Assembly (NCBI GenBank): GCA_021157485.1
Contig: JAGGWO010000121.1
Coordinates: 1 to 20,813 of the forward strand
Length of the DNA stretch: 20,813 nt
Reading direction: 5' to 3'
Source: Sulfurimonas sp.
GTDB lineage: Bacteria > Campylobacterota > Campylobacteria > Campylobacterales > Sulfurimonadaceae
Shown: positions 7,580 through 15,811 of the stretch, one piece after another
Layout of the letters: each line of letters opens with the position of its first letter
Numbering within the stretch: the first letter of the stretch is position 1
Made by a program: the position numbers and the translations under genes
Notes under the pieces: model-generated
Told to the model about the DNA's origin: nothing
What the model saw: only the letters and a program-made list of their open reading frames with translations
Database searches by the model: none

Positions 7580-9295
7580 TTACCCCTTTTTTCCTGAAGA
7601 ATTTTGTCCCTCAGCTTCTTCACTCAATAGTGCTTGAAGAAGTGAAGCTATCTCTTCTGGTGAATCTTCAGCCATTGTTCTTACTTTATCAAGTATAACT
7701 TCATATTTAAGTTCATCCTCATTAAAGCCTTGACCAACACCAAGTTGATCTTCAACTTTTTTACGCATATCTTGAACTTTTTGAACTAAATCTTCATCCT
7801 CATCATCAGCTATCTCTAAAATAGGCTTAGCGAGCTCTTCATCCTCTTTTGAAACTTCAAGCATACGCTCGGCAAATGGAGTAATGATTTTTTTATAGAT
7901 AATAAGAAGTAAAATAAGAACAAACAGATATTTAAATAGACCAGAGAAAGGGGCTAAGTATGTCTCACTAAACACAACTGCCTGAGAAACACCATCTGAA
8001 CCTGGTTCGCTATTATCTCTTTTAAACTGTAAGTTTTTTACAGATATTAAATCACCTCTAGACTCATTAATACCTATTGATTGACTTACAAGTGATGTTA
8101 ATGCCTGAAGGTCTGTTTCATCTAATGACTGATACTCTAACTCATCAGTAGATACTCCATCTTCACCAAGTTTATACTTATACTTCCCATCTACCATTAC
8201 AGCAGCTGTAATTCTTTTTATGCGAGCAAATTGACTTTTTGTAGTAGATACAGTTTTTCCAACTTCATAATTAGTTGTACCTGTATTTTTTTCATATTTT
8301 TCACCTGTTTGAGAACCTTTTAATCCTTGAACAGGTCCAATATTACTAACTGTTCCAGGAACGCCACCAACTTGTTCTGGTGAGCCACCCTCACGTTTTT
8401 CTTCACTAATCTGCTCACTTCTAACAACATTTTCAGGATCAAAAACTTCTGATGTAGAGTTTTTTATAGAGAAGTCATACTCAATCGTAACTTGTGCAAC
8501 CACTTTAGAGTCTCCACCTACAAATGGAGATATAACTTGAATGATTTTCTTCTGTCTTTTTTTCTCTTCTCTATTTTTAAACTTCTGTTGAGTTGATGAA
8601 AGCTCTCCCATTTGAGCCATCTCATCTTCATCACCAAGTGTTTCACCTTCTCCATTAATTAACATGACATCAGATGAAGACATTTTTGGAACTGCTGCCG
8701 CAACTAGATTTTTTACACCTCTAACCTGTTTTGAGGAAAGATTTCTTCCATCAACTAGCTGAATCATTACAGATGCCGTTGGAGAAACCTGCTTTGAAAC
8801 AAAAAGGGTCTCTTTAGGAAGTGCTAAACTTACTGTTGCAGATTCTATTGGGGAAAGTGCGTTTATAGTACGAGAGAGTTCACCCTCTAGTGCACGAAGA
8901 TGTTTAATCTTTTGATCAAAACTTGTAGCTCCAAATTCCTGAGTATCAAATAGTTCAAAACCAACACCATTATCTTTAGGAATACCTAAAGAAGCAATTG
9001 CTATTCTCTGCTTATACACTACATTTTTGGGAACTTTAATTACGTTATTTGCTTCTAATTTATACTCAATATTCTCTTTTTCAAGCTGTTCTACAACTTT
9101 TGCCGCATCAGATGAGCTGAGTGAATCAAAAAGAACTTCATATTTATTTGGTTGATTCTTTTGAGCAGTATATACAACTAAAAAGAGAAGAAAGGCTACT
9201 ATTCCAACTACAGCAACCGCTATAATAACTTTTTGCTGCTTCGTTAGCTTCGCATAAAGAATAACTAACTGTGAAAAAAGTACCTTAAAATCCAT
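7580..9295 (-). CDS. fliF: FliF: flagellar MS-ring protein
   Basis: The 571-residue protein has the two-membrane-segment layout of FliF. One hydrophobic helix lies at about 23-43, a large periplasmic ring-building part follows, and a second helix lies at about 452-472. A cytoplasmic tail of about 97 residues ends in a FliG-binding stretch (VRTMAEDSPEEIASLLQALL, about 538-557). KIKHLRALEGELSRTI and ALPKETLF in the YscJ/FliF domain are characteristic, and a Gly/Ser-rich linker lies near 305-345. FliF forms the inner-membrane MS ring on which the C-ring and export gate assemble. It follows hisC by 16 bases and precedes fliG by 3. No sigma-54 or sigma-28 promoter was obvious in the short hisC-fliF gap, so it probably relies on upstream transcription or a promoter inside hisC. 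Confidence 0.96.
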   Translation of the reverse strand: MDFKVLFSQLVILYAKLTKQQKVIIAVAVVGIVAFLLFLVVYTAQKNQPNKYEVLFDSLSSSDAAKVVEQLEKENIEYKLEANNVIKVPKNVVYKQRIAIASLGIPKDNGVGFELFDTQEFGATSFDQKIKHLRALEGELSRTINALSPIESATVSLALPKETLFVSKQVSPTASVMIQLVDGRNLSSKQVRGVKNLVAAAVPKMSSSDVMLINGEGETLGDEDEMAQMGELSSTQQKFKNREEKKRQKKIIQVISPFVGGDSKVVAQVTIEYDFSIKNSTSEVFDPENVVRSEQISEEKREGGSPEQVGGVPGTVSNIGPVQGLKGSQTGEKYEKNTGTTNYEVGKTVSTTKSQFARIKRITAAVMVDGKYKYKLGEDGVSTDELEYQSLDETDLQALTSLVSQSIGINESRGDLISVKNLQFKRDNSEPGSDGVSQAVVFSETYLAPFSGLFKYLFVLILLLIIYKKIITPFAERMLEVSKEDEELAKPILEIADDEDEDLVQKVQDMRKKVEDQLGVGQGFNEDELKYEVILDKVRTMAEDSPEEIASLLQALLSEEAEGQNSSGKKG

Positions 9296-9311
9296 TAATT
9301 TCCCAATTCAT

Positions 9312-10406
9312 TTATATTAATTCTTTCATTAGTTCAAAAAAACGACTATTTTGTTCTTTTGTTCCAACTGTTACACGTAGAGCATTCATCCCATAACCAC
9401 TTAAATCTCTAACAATCATTCCACGCTTAAGTAAATTATCCGCTATTTTACTCGATTTATGGTTATTATTTAGACATAATGTAACAAAATTTGTATAACT
9501 CTCTATTATATCTATTTTTTCGCTCTTTGCAAACTCTTCGTAGCGTTTCATCTCATCAAAACAATCTGCGATACAATTGTTTACAAATTCTTCATCTTCT
9601 ACTGCTACACTTGCTGCTTCGAGCGAAAGTGTAGTGATGTTAAAAGGTGGTCTTAATTTATATAGCTCTTTTATAATTTTAGAACTTGATATCCCATATC
9701 CAACTCTCATTCCACCAAGTCCATAAGCCTTAGAAAAAGTACCTAAATAGATAACATTCTCAAACTTTTCTATCAAATCTTTAGGTTGTACTTTTTTAGC
9801 ACTCTCTTTAAATGCTGCATATTCCATGTAAGCACCATCAACTACAACTAAAGTATCATTATCAATTTTAGAGATAAAATCGAACATATCTGCTGCGTTT
9901 ATTGCATCTCCAGTCGGATTATTGGGTGTACATAAAAATATAATATCTGGTTTTTGGGCTTTATACAGTTCATAAAACTCATCTAAATCATGCTCTTGAG
10001 CTTGCGTTCTGATAATCTCTGCACCAACATGTTTAGCGTAGATTTCATACATTGCGAATGTTACACTATTGATTAAAATTTTTGAGTTTGAGTTAGCTTT
10101 TGCATGCATCAAAAACTCTATTACTTGGTCACTTCCGCTTCCAATAATCAGGTTTTCTTCTTTTATCTCAAATCTATTTTGAAGTGCATTTTTTAGTTTC
10201 AGCATAGAGTCATCAGGATATAGAGCCATATTGACAACGATGTCACTTACTGCTTTTTGTACCTTTGGTGAGCATCCATAAGGATTCTCATTTGAAGCAA
10301 GTTTGACAATATCTTTTGGCTCGATACCAAACTCACGAACAACAAGCTCTATAGGTTTACCAGCTTCATAAGTTTTAATATCTTTTAGTTTTTCATTAAA
10401 TTTCAA
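9312..10406 (-). CDS. hisC: Histidinol-phosphate aminotransferase
   Basis: The 364-residue fold-type I aminotransferase converts histidinol phosphate and 2-oxoglutarate to imidazole acetol phosphate and glutamate, or the reverse, in histidine synthesis. Members also often act on aromatic amino acids, which suits its place after phe[11 protein letters not shown] (35-44), CTPNNPTGD (159-167), VVDGAYMEY (188-196) and the PLP lysine in [16 protein letters not shown] (K226) are visible. The start is TTG at 10406: the protein aligns with family members from its first residues, AAGGG lies six bases upstream, and a stop codon lies two codons further upstream. That TTG overlaps the TGA of a 17-codon ORF resembling the pheA 3' end. 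Confidence 0.95.
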   Translation of the reverse strand: MKFNEKLKDIKTYEAGKPIELVVREFGIEPKDIVKLASNENPYGCSPKVQKAVSDIVVNMALYPDDSMLKLKNALQNRFEIKEENLIIGSGSDQVIEFLMHAKANSNSKILINSVTFAMYEIYAKHVGAEIIRTQAQEHDLDEFYELYKAQKPDIIFLCTPNNPTGDAINAADMFDFISKIDNDTLVVVDGAYMEYAAFKESAKKVQPKDLIEKFENVIYLGTFSKAYGLGGMRVGYGISSSKIIKELYKLRPPFNITTLSLEAASVAVEDEEFVNNCIADCFDEMKRYEEFAKSEKIDIIESYTNFVTLCLNNNHKSSKIADNLLKRGMIVRDLSGYGMNALRVTVGTKEQNSRFFELMKELI

Positions 10407-10456
10407 TCTTCACCCTTCACATAACTACCTAACCAATTATATTTCGTCTTAACCAT
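10403..10456 (-). pseudogene. 17-codon ORF duplicating the PheA C-terminus (pheA tail remnant or coupling peptide)
   Basis: The gap between pheA and hisC holds an [20 protein letters not shown]. Its last ten residues ([10 protein letters not shown]) are identical to the last ten of PheA. At the DNA level eight of these ten codons differ, all synonymously, and the stop is TGA rather than TAA. Its ATG overlaps the pheA stop (TAATG) and its TGA overlaps the hisC TTG start, so ribosomes could pass through all three frames. Diverged synonymous sites imply that the copy came from a real coding sequence. The likeliest source is the former resident pheA 3' end, left behind when a divergent pheA allele recombined in. 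Translation of the peptide is unproven. Confidence 0.6.
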
Positions 10457-11538
10457 TAGTCCTCGCCTTTAACATAACTTCCAAGCCATGTCACCTCACC
10501 CTCATGTTTAGAGAGTACTTTTTGTATATTTGAATCATCTATGTGACCATAAAAATCTATATAGAACCAGTAACCAAAGCCACCTTTATCTTTTGATGGA
10601 CGTGACTCAATTTTAGACATATTGATATTTTCATTATCAAAATCTTGTAAAAAGTGAACTAGTGAACCAGCTTCTACGGCATCTTTTAGACGAACTAAAA
10701 TAGAAGTTTTATCATGCTCACTAGGAGAGTTTTTAAAGTCACTTAAAATTACAAAACGTGTTGAACTGTCATGTTCATCTTCTATATTTTCAAACATTGT
10801 TGGAACATTGTAAAGTTTTGCTGCAATATGCGCACAGATGGCACCTGCTGTTGGGTCTTCAGCTGCTAAAATTGCCGCTTTTGCAGTTGATTCAACTGGA
10901 ATCTGTTCAACATTTAAAAAACCATGCTGAGATAGAAACTCTCTACACTGTCCAAAACCTTTGTCTTTAGAGTAGATTTTTGTTATATCCTCTAGCTTTG
11001 TTGCTTTACTAGCAAAAGCCATGTGAATAGGCATATAGAGTTCAGCCACAATTTTTACAGAACTTTTTGCAAGTAAATCAAGAGTTTCACCTACAATTCC
11101 ATCTCTAGAATTTTCAATTGGCACAACTCCGAACTTAGCACGACCAGCCTCTAATGTTTTAAATACAGAATGAATAGAACCAAGTGAAAGATAGTCGCTC
11201 ATACCACCAAAACGGCTCTCTGCAGCTTGGTGAGTAAAGCTTCCTTCAGGTCCAAGATATGCTATACGTTCTGGTAATTCTAAGTTACGTGAAACTGCAA
11301 AAACTTCTAAAAATATAGCTTCGATTGCACTCTTATTTAAAATGCCATCGCTTTCTTTACTAAGGGCCGTTAATCTATCAATAATATCTTTCTCGCGCTC
11401 AGGTCTATAGACAGCTGTACCACTATCATGCTTTATTTCACCTACTCGCTCAACAACTTTCATACGTTTGTTAAGAAGTTCTAATAATGCATTATCAATA
11501 GTGTCTATCGCATCTCTACAATCATCTAAAGTTTTCAT
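10456..11538 (-). CDS. pheA: PheA P-protein: chorismate mutase / prephenate dehydratase
   Basis: The 360-residue bifunctional enzyme takes chorismate to prephenate and then to phenylpyruvate for phenylalanine synthesis. The AroQ chorismate mutase domain covers about 1-90, with RPEREKDIIDRL near 45. The dehydratase covers about 91-270: AYLGPEGSFTHQAA, VPIENSRDG near 139, and the catalytic TRF at 260-262. An ACT domain covers about 278-345 with GSLV (291-294) and ESRP (311-314), the usual phenylalanine-binding signatures, so feedback inhibition by phenylalanine is expected. Its ATG overlaps the upstream HAD gene stop as ATGA. Immediately downstream, a short ORF repeats its last ten residues with different codons. 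Confidence 0.96.
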   Translation of the reverse strand: MKTLDDCRDAIDTIDNALLELLNKRMKVVERVGEIKHDSGTAVYRPEREKDIIDRLTALSKESDGILNKSAIEAIFLEVFAVSRNLELPERIAYLGPEGSFTHQAAESRFGGMSDYLSLGSIHSVFKTLEAGRAKFGVVPIENSRDGIVGETLDLLAKSSVKIVAELYMPIHMAFASKATKLEDITKIYSKDKGFGQCREFLSQHGFLNVEQIPVESTAKAAILAAEDPTAGAICAHIAAKLYNVPTMFENIEDEHDSSTRFVILSDFKNSPSEHDKTSILVRLKDAVEAGSLVHFLQDFDNENINMSKIESRPSKDKGGFGYWFYIDFYGHIDDSNIQKVLSKHEGEVTWLGSYVKGED

Positions 11539-12311
11539 ATTGCCTCCAAAATATCTTGCATATCACTGTATACAAAATCAGGTTTAAGTTCGTTTTTTAA
11601 AAATGGAACTATCTCATTCGCACTTTTATATTTTCCACTTGTTACAAAAATAGTTTTTACACCAAGCTCTTTAGCACCACCTAAATCACCTTTTACATCA
11701 TCACTTATCATAGTAATATTACTAAACTCTGCTTGAGGATTTTGTTGCCTTATACCTTGAAGTGACTCATTGTAAAAAGCCTCGCTTGGTTTTCCAACAA
11801 CTGTATAAGAGCAAGACGTAGCAAACTCTAAAAGTTTCAAAATAGCTCCAACACCAGGGTAACGCTTGTTATTTTTAGCATAGATTGATGTCTCATGCAT
11901 CCCAACTAAAGATGCACCAGAGAGTATAAAGTCTATCATCTGAGCATACTCGTCTGCGTTAAAATCTTCCTTGATTGCTACAAGAACAGTTGAAGGATTT
12001 TTATAATCTAAAACGTATCCCATTTTCACTAACGTATCTAAAAACTCTGGAGCACCATAAGCTGCAACAGCTTTTTTATTCACACGTGATTCTAGAAGCA
12101 TAAGAGGGTCAAGGTATTTATCAAAAGAAAAATTAAAACCGATAGAAGTCAAATAAGTATGAAAATCTTTAGAAGACTTTTTAGTGTTATTTGTAATAAC
12201 CATATATGGTATCTGCGTTTCATTTAACATATCTATAAACGCAATGCTCCCGCGAATAGGTGATTTATCAATATCGCTGATTAGTGTGCCTTGAACGTCT
12301 ATGAAGTACAT
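11535..12311 (-). CDS. NagD-like HAD-family protein with altered catalytic motif I (DVQGT)
   Basis: The 258-residue protein has the overall layout of class IIA (NagD-type) HAD phosphatases. Motif I is at the N-terminus, motif II is ITNNT with T40, motif III is VGKPS with K174, and motif IV is SDDVKGDLGGA (about 203-213). A cap domain lies between motifs II and III. Motif I reads IDVQGTL, so the nucleophile D5 is present but the second aspartate, the general acid/base of phosphatases, is Q7. Other HAD branches such as dehalogenases and phosphonatases also lack this aspartate, so the protein may still be an enzyme with changed chemistry. Its substrate is unknown. It lies between lysA (5 bases) and pheA (ATGA overlap), as its apparent counterpart does in Campylobacter. 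Confidence 0.85.
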   Translation of the reverse strand: MYFIDVQGTLISDIDKSPIRGSIAFIDMLNETQIPYMVITNNTKKSSKDFHTYLTSIGFNFSFDKYLDPLMLLESRVNKKAVAAYGAPEFLDTLVKMGYVLDYKNPSTVLVAIKEDFNADEYAQMIDFILSGASLVGMHETSIYAKNNKRYPGVGAILKLLEFATSCSYTVVGKPSEAFYNESLQGIRQQNPQAEFSNITMISDDVKGDLGGAKELGVKTIFVTSGKYKSANEIVPFLKNELKPDFVYSDMQDILEAI

Positions 12312-12316
12312 TTTAC

Positions 12317-13528
12317 TTAGTCCGCTAGAAACTCTTGCTCTAGAGCAATTAAATCTTCAAAGACTTCACGTTTTCTAATAAGTCTAGCTTTGCCATCTTC
12401 AAGAGCAACCTCTGCACTTCTTCCACGTGTATTATAGTTACTTCCCATACCAAAACCATAAGCTCCGGCGCTGTGAATAACAACTAAATCATTATGAGCT
12501 AACTCGGGGAGTAGATAATCTTTTGCAAAGAAATCTCCACTCTCACATACTGGACCGACTATATCTACCGCTCTTAGTTCACCTTTTGCCTCTGTAACAG
12601 CTTCTATCTTGTGATATGCACTGTATAAAGCTGGACGAAGAAGGTCATTCATAGCACCATCAACTACAACAAACTTTTTGTTTCCATTTTGTTTCTCATA
12701 AAGAACTTTACTCACAAAATAACCTGCATTTGCAGTTAAAAATCTACCTGGTTCACAAAGGATAGTTAAATCAAGAGCAGTCAGAGTTCCTAAAATAGCT
12801 TGAGCATAATCATATGGTTTTATTGTAGTTTCATCATCATATTTGATTCCAAGTCCACCACCAATATCGAAAAACTTTAAATCAATTTTTATCTTACTAA
12901 GTGAGCGAACAAGGTCAGCTACTATTTCAGCAGACTCACGGATAGGTTGTAATTCAGTCAATTGTGAGCCTATATGAAAATGAATTCCAACTGGATCTAA
13001 GTGTTCAGAGTTATTTGCCGTTATGTACATGCGTTTTGCAGTTGAGAGGTCTACTCCAAACTTATTATCATGCAGTCCTGTTGAAATATATGGATGTGTT
13101 TTTGGATCAATATTCGGATTTACTCTGATACTTATGCGAGATTTGGCATTTAGCTCACGCGCAATCATCTCAACACGACCAAGTTCAGCTTCACTCTCTA
13201 CATTGATATAAAGAATATCTTTTTCTATTGCTTCACGTATCTCATCATCACTTTTACCAACACCAGAAAAAATAATTTTATATGCGGGTATTCCAGCAAG
13301 AAATGCACGACGTACTTCACCGATAGAGACACAATCTGCCCCACTGCCCATTTTTGCAAAATGTTGGACAACACTAAGATTTGAGTTTGCTTTTACAGCG
13401 TAAGCTATGATAGATTTTCTACCTTTAAAAGCCTCTTTAAGTTCATCAAACTGAGTTGTCATATAGTCAAAGTCATAGATATACAAAGGTGTTTTGTACT
13501 CGTTTGCTAACTCTTTAAAATTAATCAT
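12317..13528 (-). CDS. lysA: Diaminopimelate decarboxylase
   Basis: The 403-residue fold-type III PLP enzyme decarboxylates meso-diaminopimelate to lysine, the last step of lysine synthesis. The Schiff-base lysine is K46 in AYAVKAN. HFHIGSQ (184-190), the phosphate-binding GGGLG (223-227), CEPGR (258-262) and the active-site CESGDF beginning at C328 are all present. YGFGMGSNYNTRGR near 357 closes the family pattern. The start is ATG 13528 with GGA about nine bases upstream. The start codon sits inside the right arm of a 12-base perfect inverted repeat whose loop holds the GGA. It is followed 5 bases later by the HAD gene. Confidence 0.96.
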   Translation of the reverse strand: MINFKELANEYKTPLYIYDFDYMTTQFDELKEAFKGRKSIIAYAVKANSNLSVVQHFAKMGSGADCVSIGEVRRAFLAGIPAYKIIFSGVGKSDDEIREAIEKDILYINVESEAELGRVEMIARELNAKSRISIRVNPNIDPKTHPYISTGLHDNKFGVDLSTAKRMYITANNSEHLDPVGIHFHIGSQLTELQPIRESAEIVADLVRSLSKIKIDLKFFDIGGGLGIKYDDETTIKPYDYAQAILGTLTALDLTILCEPGRFLTANAGYFVSKVLYEKQNGNKKFVVVDGAMNDLLRPALYSAYHKIEAVTEAKGELRAVDIVGPVCESGDFFAKDYLLPELAHNDLVVIHSAGAYGFGMGSNYNTRGRSAEVALEDGKARLIRKREVFEDLIALEQEFLAD

Positions 13529-13558
13529 TTAAAATTTCCAAAATATTTTTAAATGATT
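13523..13558 (-). promoter_or_regulatory. lysA: 12-bp perfect inverted repeat enclosing the lysA start codon and ribosome binding site
   Basis: Read on the minus strand, AATCATTTAAAA (13558 to 13547) and TTTTAAATGATT (13534 to 13523) are exact reverse complements separated by a 12-base loop. The lysA ATG is in the second arm and the putative GGA ribosome binding site is in the loop. In RNA this could form a start-codon-occluding hairpin; in DNA it could be an operator. It has only one G-C pair per arm, so stability in RNA would be moderate. A TAGAAT just upstream is a weak -10 candidate. Confidence 0.55.
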
Positions 13559-13583
13559 CTATCTAAAAAGTGCTTATAATCGC

Positions 13584-14657
13584 CTAAGACGTCACTAAAC
13601 GGTACTTTCTCCACTGTCTAATTGCTATTAAAAAGAGAATGCTAACTGGCATAATTACACCTATCTCACTTGAAATTGTTTTGTTGTTTGCTAGCTCAAT
13701 AAACATAAATAAAACACCCCACACCAAAAGTGTTGACAAAATAGCTCCAAAACTGAAAAGTGAAACATTCAAAAAGCGTACACTGATAGGTACAAAAAAG
13801 AAGATTATTACTACCAAGCATGGTACAAATAATGGATATATGAATATTTTATAAAGAGCACTTTTAATACTACTGGTGTTAATATTTTGTCCATCCAAGA
13901 GTATTATTGCATCGATTGCATCTTTAATTGTAAAGTTTACTTTTCCCTCATAAACTTGATCAAGCATTTTTGGTCTGAAGTCTTTTAAAATATTCAAATT
14001 TTTTGATTCTTGAACTTTAATACCTAAGGAGGCAAAAGACAAATCATCTGGTTTTGTTATAATATCAGCTTTTTTAATGTGCCAATAACCATCTCGATAT
14101 GTCGCCTTTTTAGCTACTAATACTTTGTGTAATGAGTTATTTTTTACAGTAAAAACACGAATACCTTCTGCAGTTTGCTGTAAAGGAAGCATTTTAGAAA
14201 AGTATATATATTGACCTTTATAGGTAAAGAAAAGATCTCTTGTTGGGCTTAAATATTGTGCATTTTTTCGTATATTATTCGAAAATTCATCTGCTCGAGA
14301 GAAGCTTGGAAGTGCATGTAATGCGATAAAGACAACTATAATAGATGTTGAAACCGCGACAAAAGGACGAAGCACATCTACTCTAGAGTACCCTAAAGAG
14401 TACAACGAAACTAATGCGTTTGAACGAATTAGAAATATCTTAGTTGTTATCATTGCAAATACAAGTGCTAAAGGTAAAAGCATCTCTATCGCGAAGAATG
14501 ATTTGTAAACTAAATAGATTAAAAGTAAATTGGCTGACTTTGATAACTCTTCAGCATGTTCCATATAGTCAAGTCCAACCATAAACACAACTAATGCAAT
14601 TAATATAATCAAAAAATACTTAATATAGTGCAGAGAAATATATTTGAATGCTAACAT
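13584..14657 (-). CDS. LptF/LptG (YjgP/YjgQ) family lipopolysaccharide export permease
   Basis: The 357-residue integral membrane protein has the LptF/LptG pattern. Three N-terminal membrane helices lie at about 13-29, 55-75 and 97-115. A periplasmic beta-rich domain spans about 120-265, and three C-terminal helices lie at about 273-293, 303-320 and 332-347. LIRSNALVSLYSLGYSR (76-92) is the conserved cytoplasmic coupling-helix region that contacts the ATPase LptB, and PRPM-like wording near the end of the periplasmic part (FRPKMLDQ) also fits. In the Lpt complex two such subunits with LptB2 extract LPS from the inner membrane. Partners LptA, LptB and LptC are not in this window. I favour LptG over LptF by the conserved place next to pth and lysA, but the sequence alone does not decide. 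Confidence 0.85.
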   Translation of the reverse strand: MLAFKYISLHYIKYFLIILIALVVFMVGLDYMEHAEELSKSANLLLIYLVYKSFFAIEMLLPLALVFAMITTKIFLIRSNALVSLYSLGYSRVDVLRPFVAVSTSIIVVFIALHALPSFSRADEFSNNIRKNAQYLSPTRDLFFTYKGQYIYFSKMLPLQQTAEGIRVFTVKNNSLHKVLVAKKATYRDGYWHIKKADIITKPDDLSFASLGIKVQESKNLNILKDFRPKMLDQVYEGKVNFTIKDAIDAIILLDGQNINTSSIKSALYKIFIYPLFVPCLVVIIFFFVPISVRFLNVSLFSFGAILSTLLVWGVLFMFIELANNKTISSEIGVIMPVSILFLIAIRQWRKYRLVTS

Positions 14658-14661
14658 AGCG

Positions 14662-15219
14662 TTATTTTAGCTGAAATTTTTTAATTGTATATTTAGAACT
14701 TGTATCTTCAAGCGAGTTTTGGAGTAAAAACTCAACTGCTTCACTTGTATGAGTTATCCAATCCCGTATATGCGTTTGCTCGTGCGAATTAAAATCACTC
14801 AATACATAAGAGGAGACTTCTCCTTTATGTTCAGGCTTACCAATACCCATGCGGACTCTTGTATACTCTTTTGATATTCTCTCATCAGTTGACCTAAGTC
14901 CATTATGACCACCATGCCCACCACCATGTTTAAAGCGTAGTGTTCCAAAAGGGAGGTCTAAATCATCATGTATTACAACAACTTCTTCAATTTTGTAAAA
15001 CTTTTTCACTGCAACTATAGAGTTACCAGAAAGATTCATAAAAGTAAGTGGTTTTAATAAAAAATGATTTGAAAATTTGAATAGTTCACCGTCAAATGAT
15101 GATGAAGAAAGTTTTTGAGCATTTTGTCGTCTAACTAGCTCATCTATAACCATAAAACCTATGTTATGGCGAGTAGACTTATATGTCAGTCCAGGATTAC
15201 CCAGTCCGACTATAAGCAT
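14662..15219 (-). CDS. pth: Peptidyl-tRNA hydrolase
   Basis: The 185-residue enzyme frees tRNA from peptidyl-tRNA dropped by stalled ribosomes. It has the standard bacterial Pth active site: N8 in GLGNPG, catalytic H18 in TRHN, N62 in TFMNLSG, D85 in IHDDLDLP and N106 in GGGHGGHNG. Length is typical (about 180-195). The gene follows rplY by 2 bases and precedes the Lpt permease by 4. rplY-pth is a widely conserved pair, so this is a translation module inside the larger array. Confidence 0.97.
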   Translation of the reverse strand: MLIVGLGNPGLTYKSTRHNIGFMVIDELVRRQNAQKLSSSSFDGELFKFSNHFLLKPLTFMNLSGNSIVAVKKFYKIEEVVVIHDDLDLPFGTLRFKHGGGHGGHNGLRSTDERISKEYTRVRMGIGKPEHKGEVSSYVLSDFNSHEQTHIRDWITHTSEAVEFLLQNSLEDTSSKYTIKKFQLK

Positions 15220-15221
15220 GA

Positions 15222-15758
15222 TTACTTAGCTTTAATAATACTAATTAATGCTACACGGTCACTATCTAAAATCGTAACATTAGGAATTTCTGGTAAATCA
15301 CGTACTAGTTTAGAAGCACCTGTATCCATCTCTGTTACATCGATCTCGATTGTATTTGGAAGATTTTCCGGTGTACATTTAACAGTTAAACGTGGTTTAG
15401 CTGCATGAACAAGACCTTTATTTTTAAGACCTAGCGCTTCACCCACTGCAACAACTGGAACATTAAATGTTGTTTCAACACCTGGTTGTGCTACCATTAA
15501 ATCAACATGTAACAAATTACCTGTTACAGCTTGAGACTCATATGATTGAACTACAACATTCAACTCTTTACCATCCACTTTTACTGGGAACGCTAAAGTT
15601 TCTTTGTTGCGAACAGTACGGATATACTCATTCATTTTGAATGCAGCATTGATATTTTCAACACCTTTTCCGTAAATGTTTGCAATCAGATAACCATCTT
15701 TTCTATAAGCTTTAACAGCTTTTTTTCCAATACTCTCTCTAATTATGCCTTCTAACAT
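15222..15758 (-). CDS. rplY: Ribosomal protein bL25 (CTC/TL5 type)
   Basis: The 178-residue protein is the two-domain CTC/TL5 form of bL25. The 5S rRNA-binding domain covers about 1-92 (IYGKGVENINAAF, LLHVDLMV) and the beta-rich C-terminal domain covers about 93-178 (LKNKGLVHAAKPRLTVKC). Enterobacteria have only the first domain. A good ribosome binding site, AAGGA, lies seven bases before the ATG. A candidate promoter occupies the 53-base gap after pilT, so rplY-pth probably has its own start within the array. Confidence 0.95.
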   Translation of the reverse strand: MLEGIIRESIGKKAVKAYRKDGYLIANIYGKGVENINAAFKMNEYIRTVRNKETLAFPVKVDGKELNVVVQSYESQAVTGNLLHVDLMVAQPGVETTFNVPVVAVGEALGLKNKGLVHAAKPRLTVKCTPENLPNTIEIDVTEMDTGASKLVRDLPEIPNVTILDSDRVALISIIKAK

Positions 15759-15811
15759 ATTAAATCCTTAAATTAAAATAGGCGAAATTGTACCCACTTA
15801 AAATTTAAAAT
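15759..15811 (-). promoter_or_regulatory. Candidate rplY promoter
   Basis: Read on the minus strand, this gap contains TACAAT at 15792-15787 as a -10 box. An AT-rich tract with T runs lies upstream instead of a clear -35, as is usual in Campylobacterota. Transcription would start near 15780, giving a leader of about 20 bases with AAGGA before the rplY ATG. I saw no strong hairpin, so a terminator for pilT is not evident. Confidence 0.45.
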
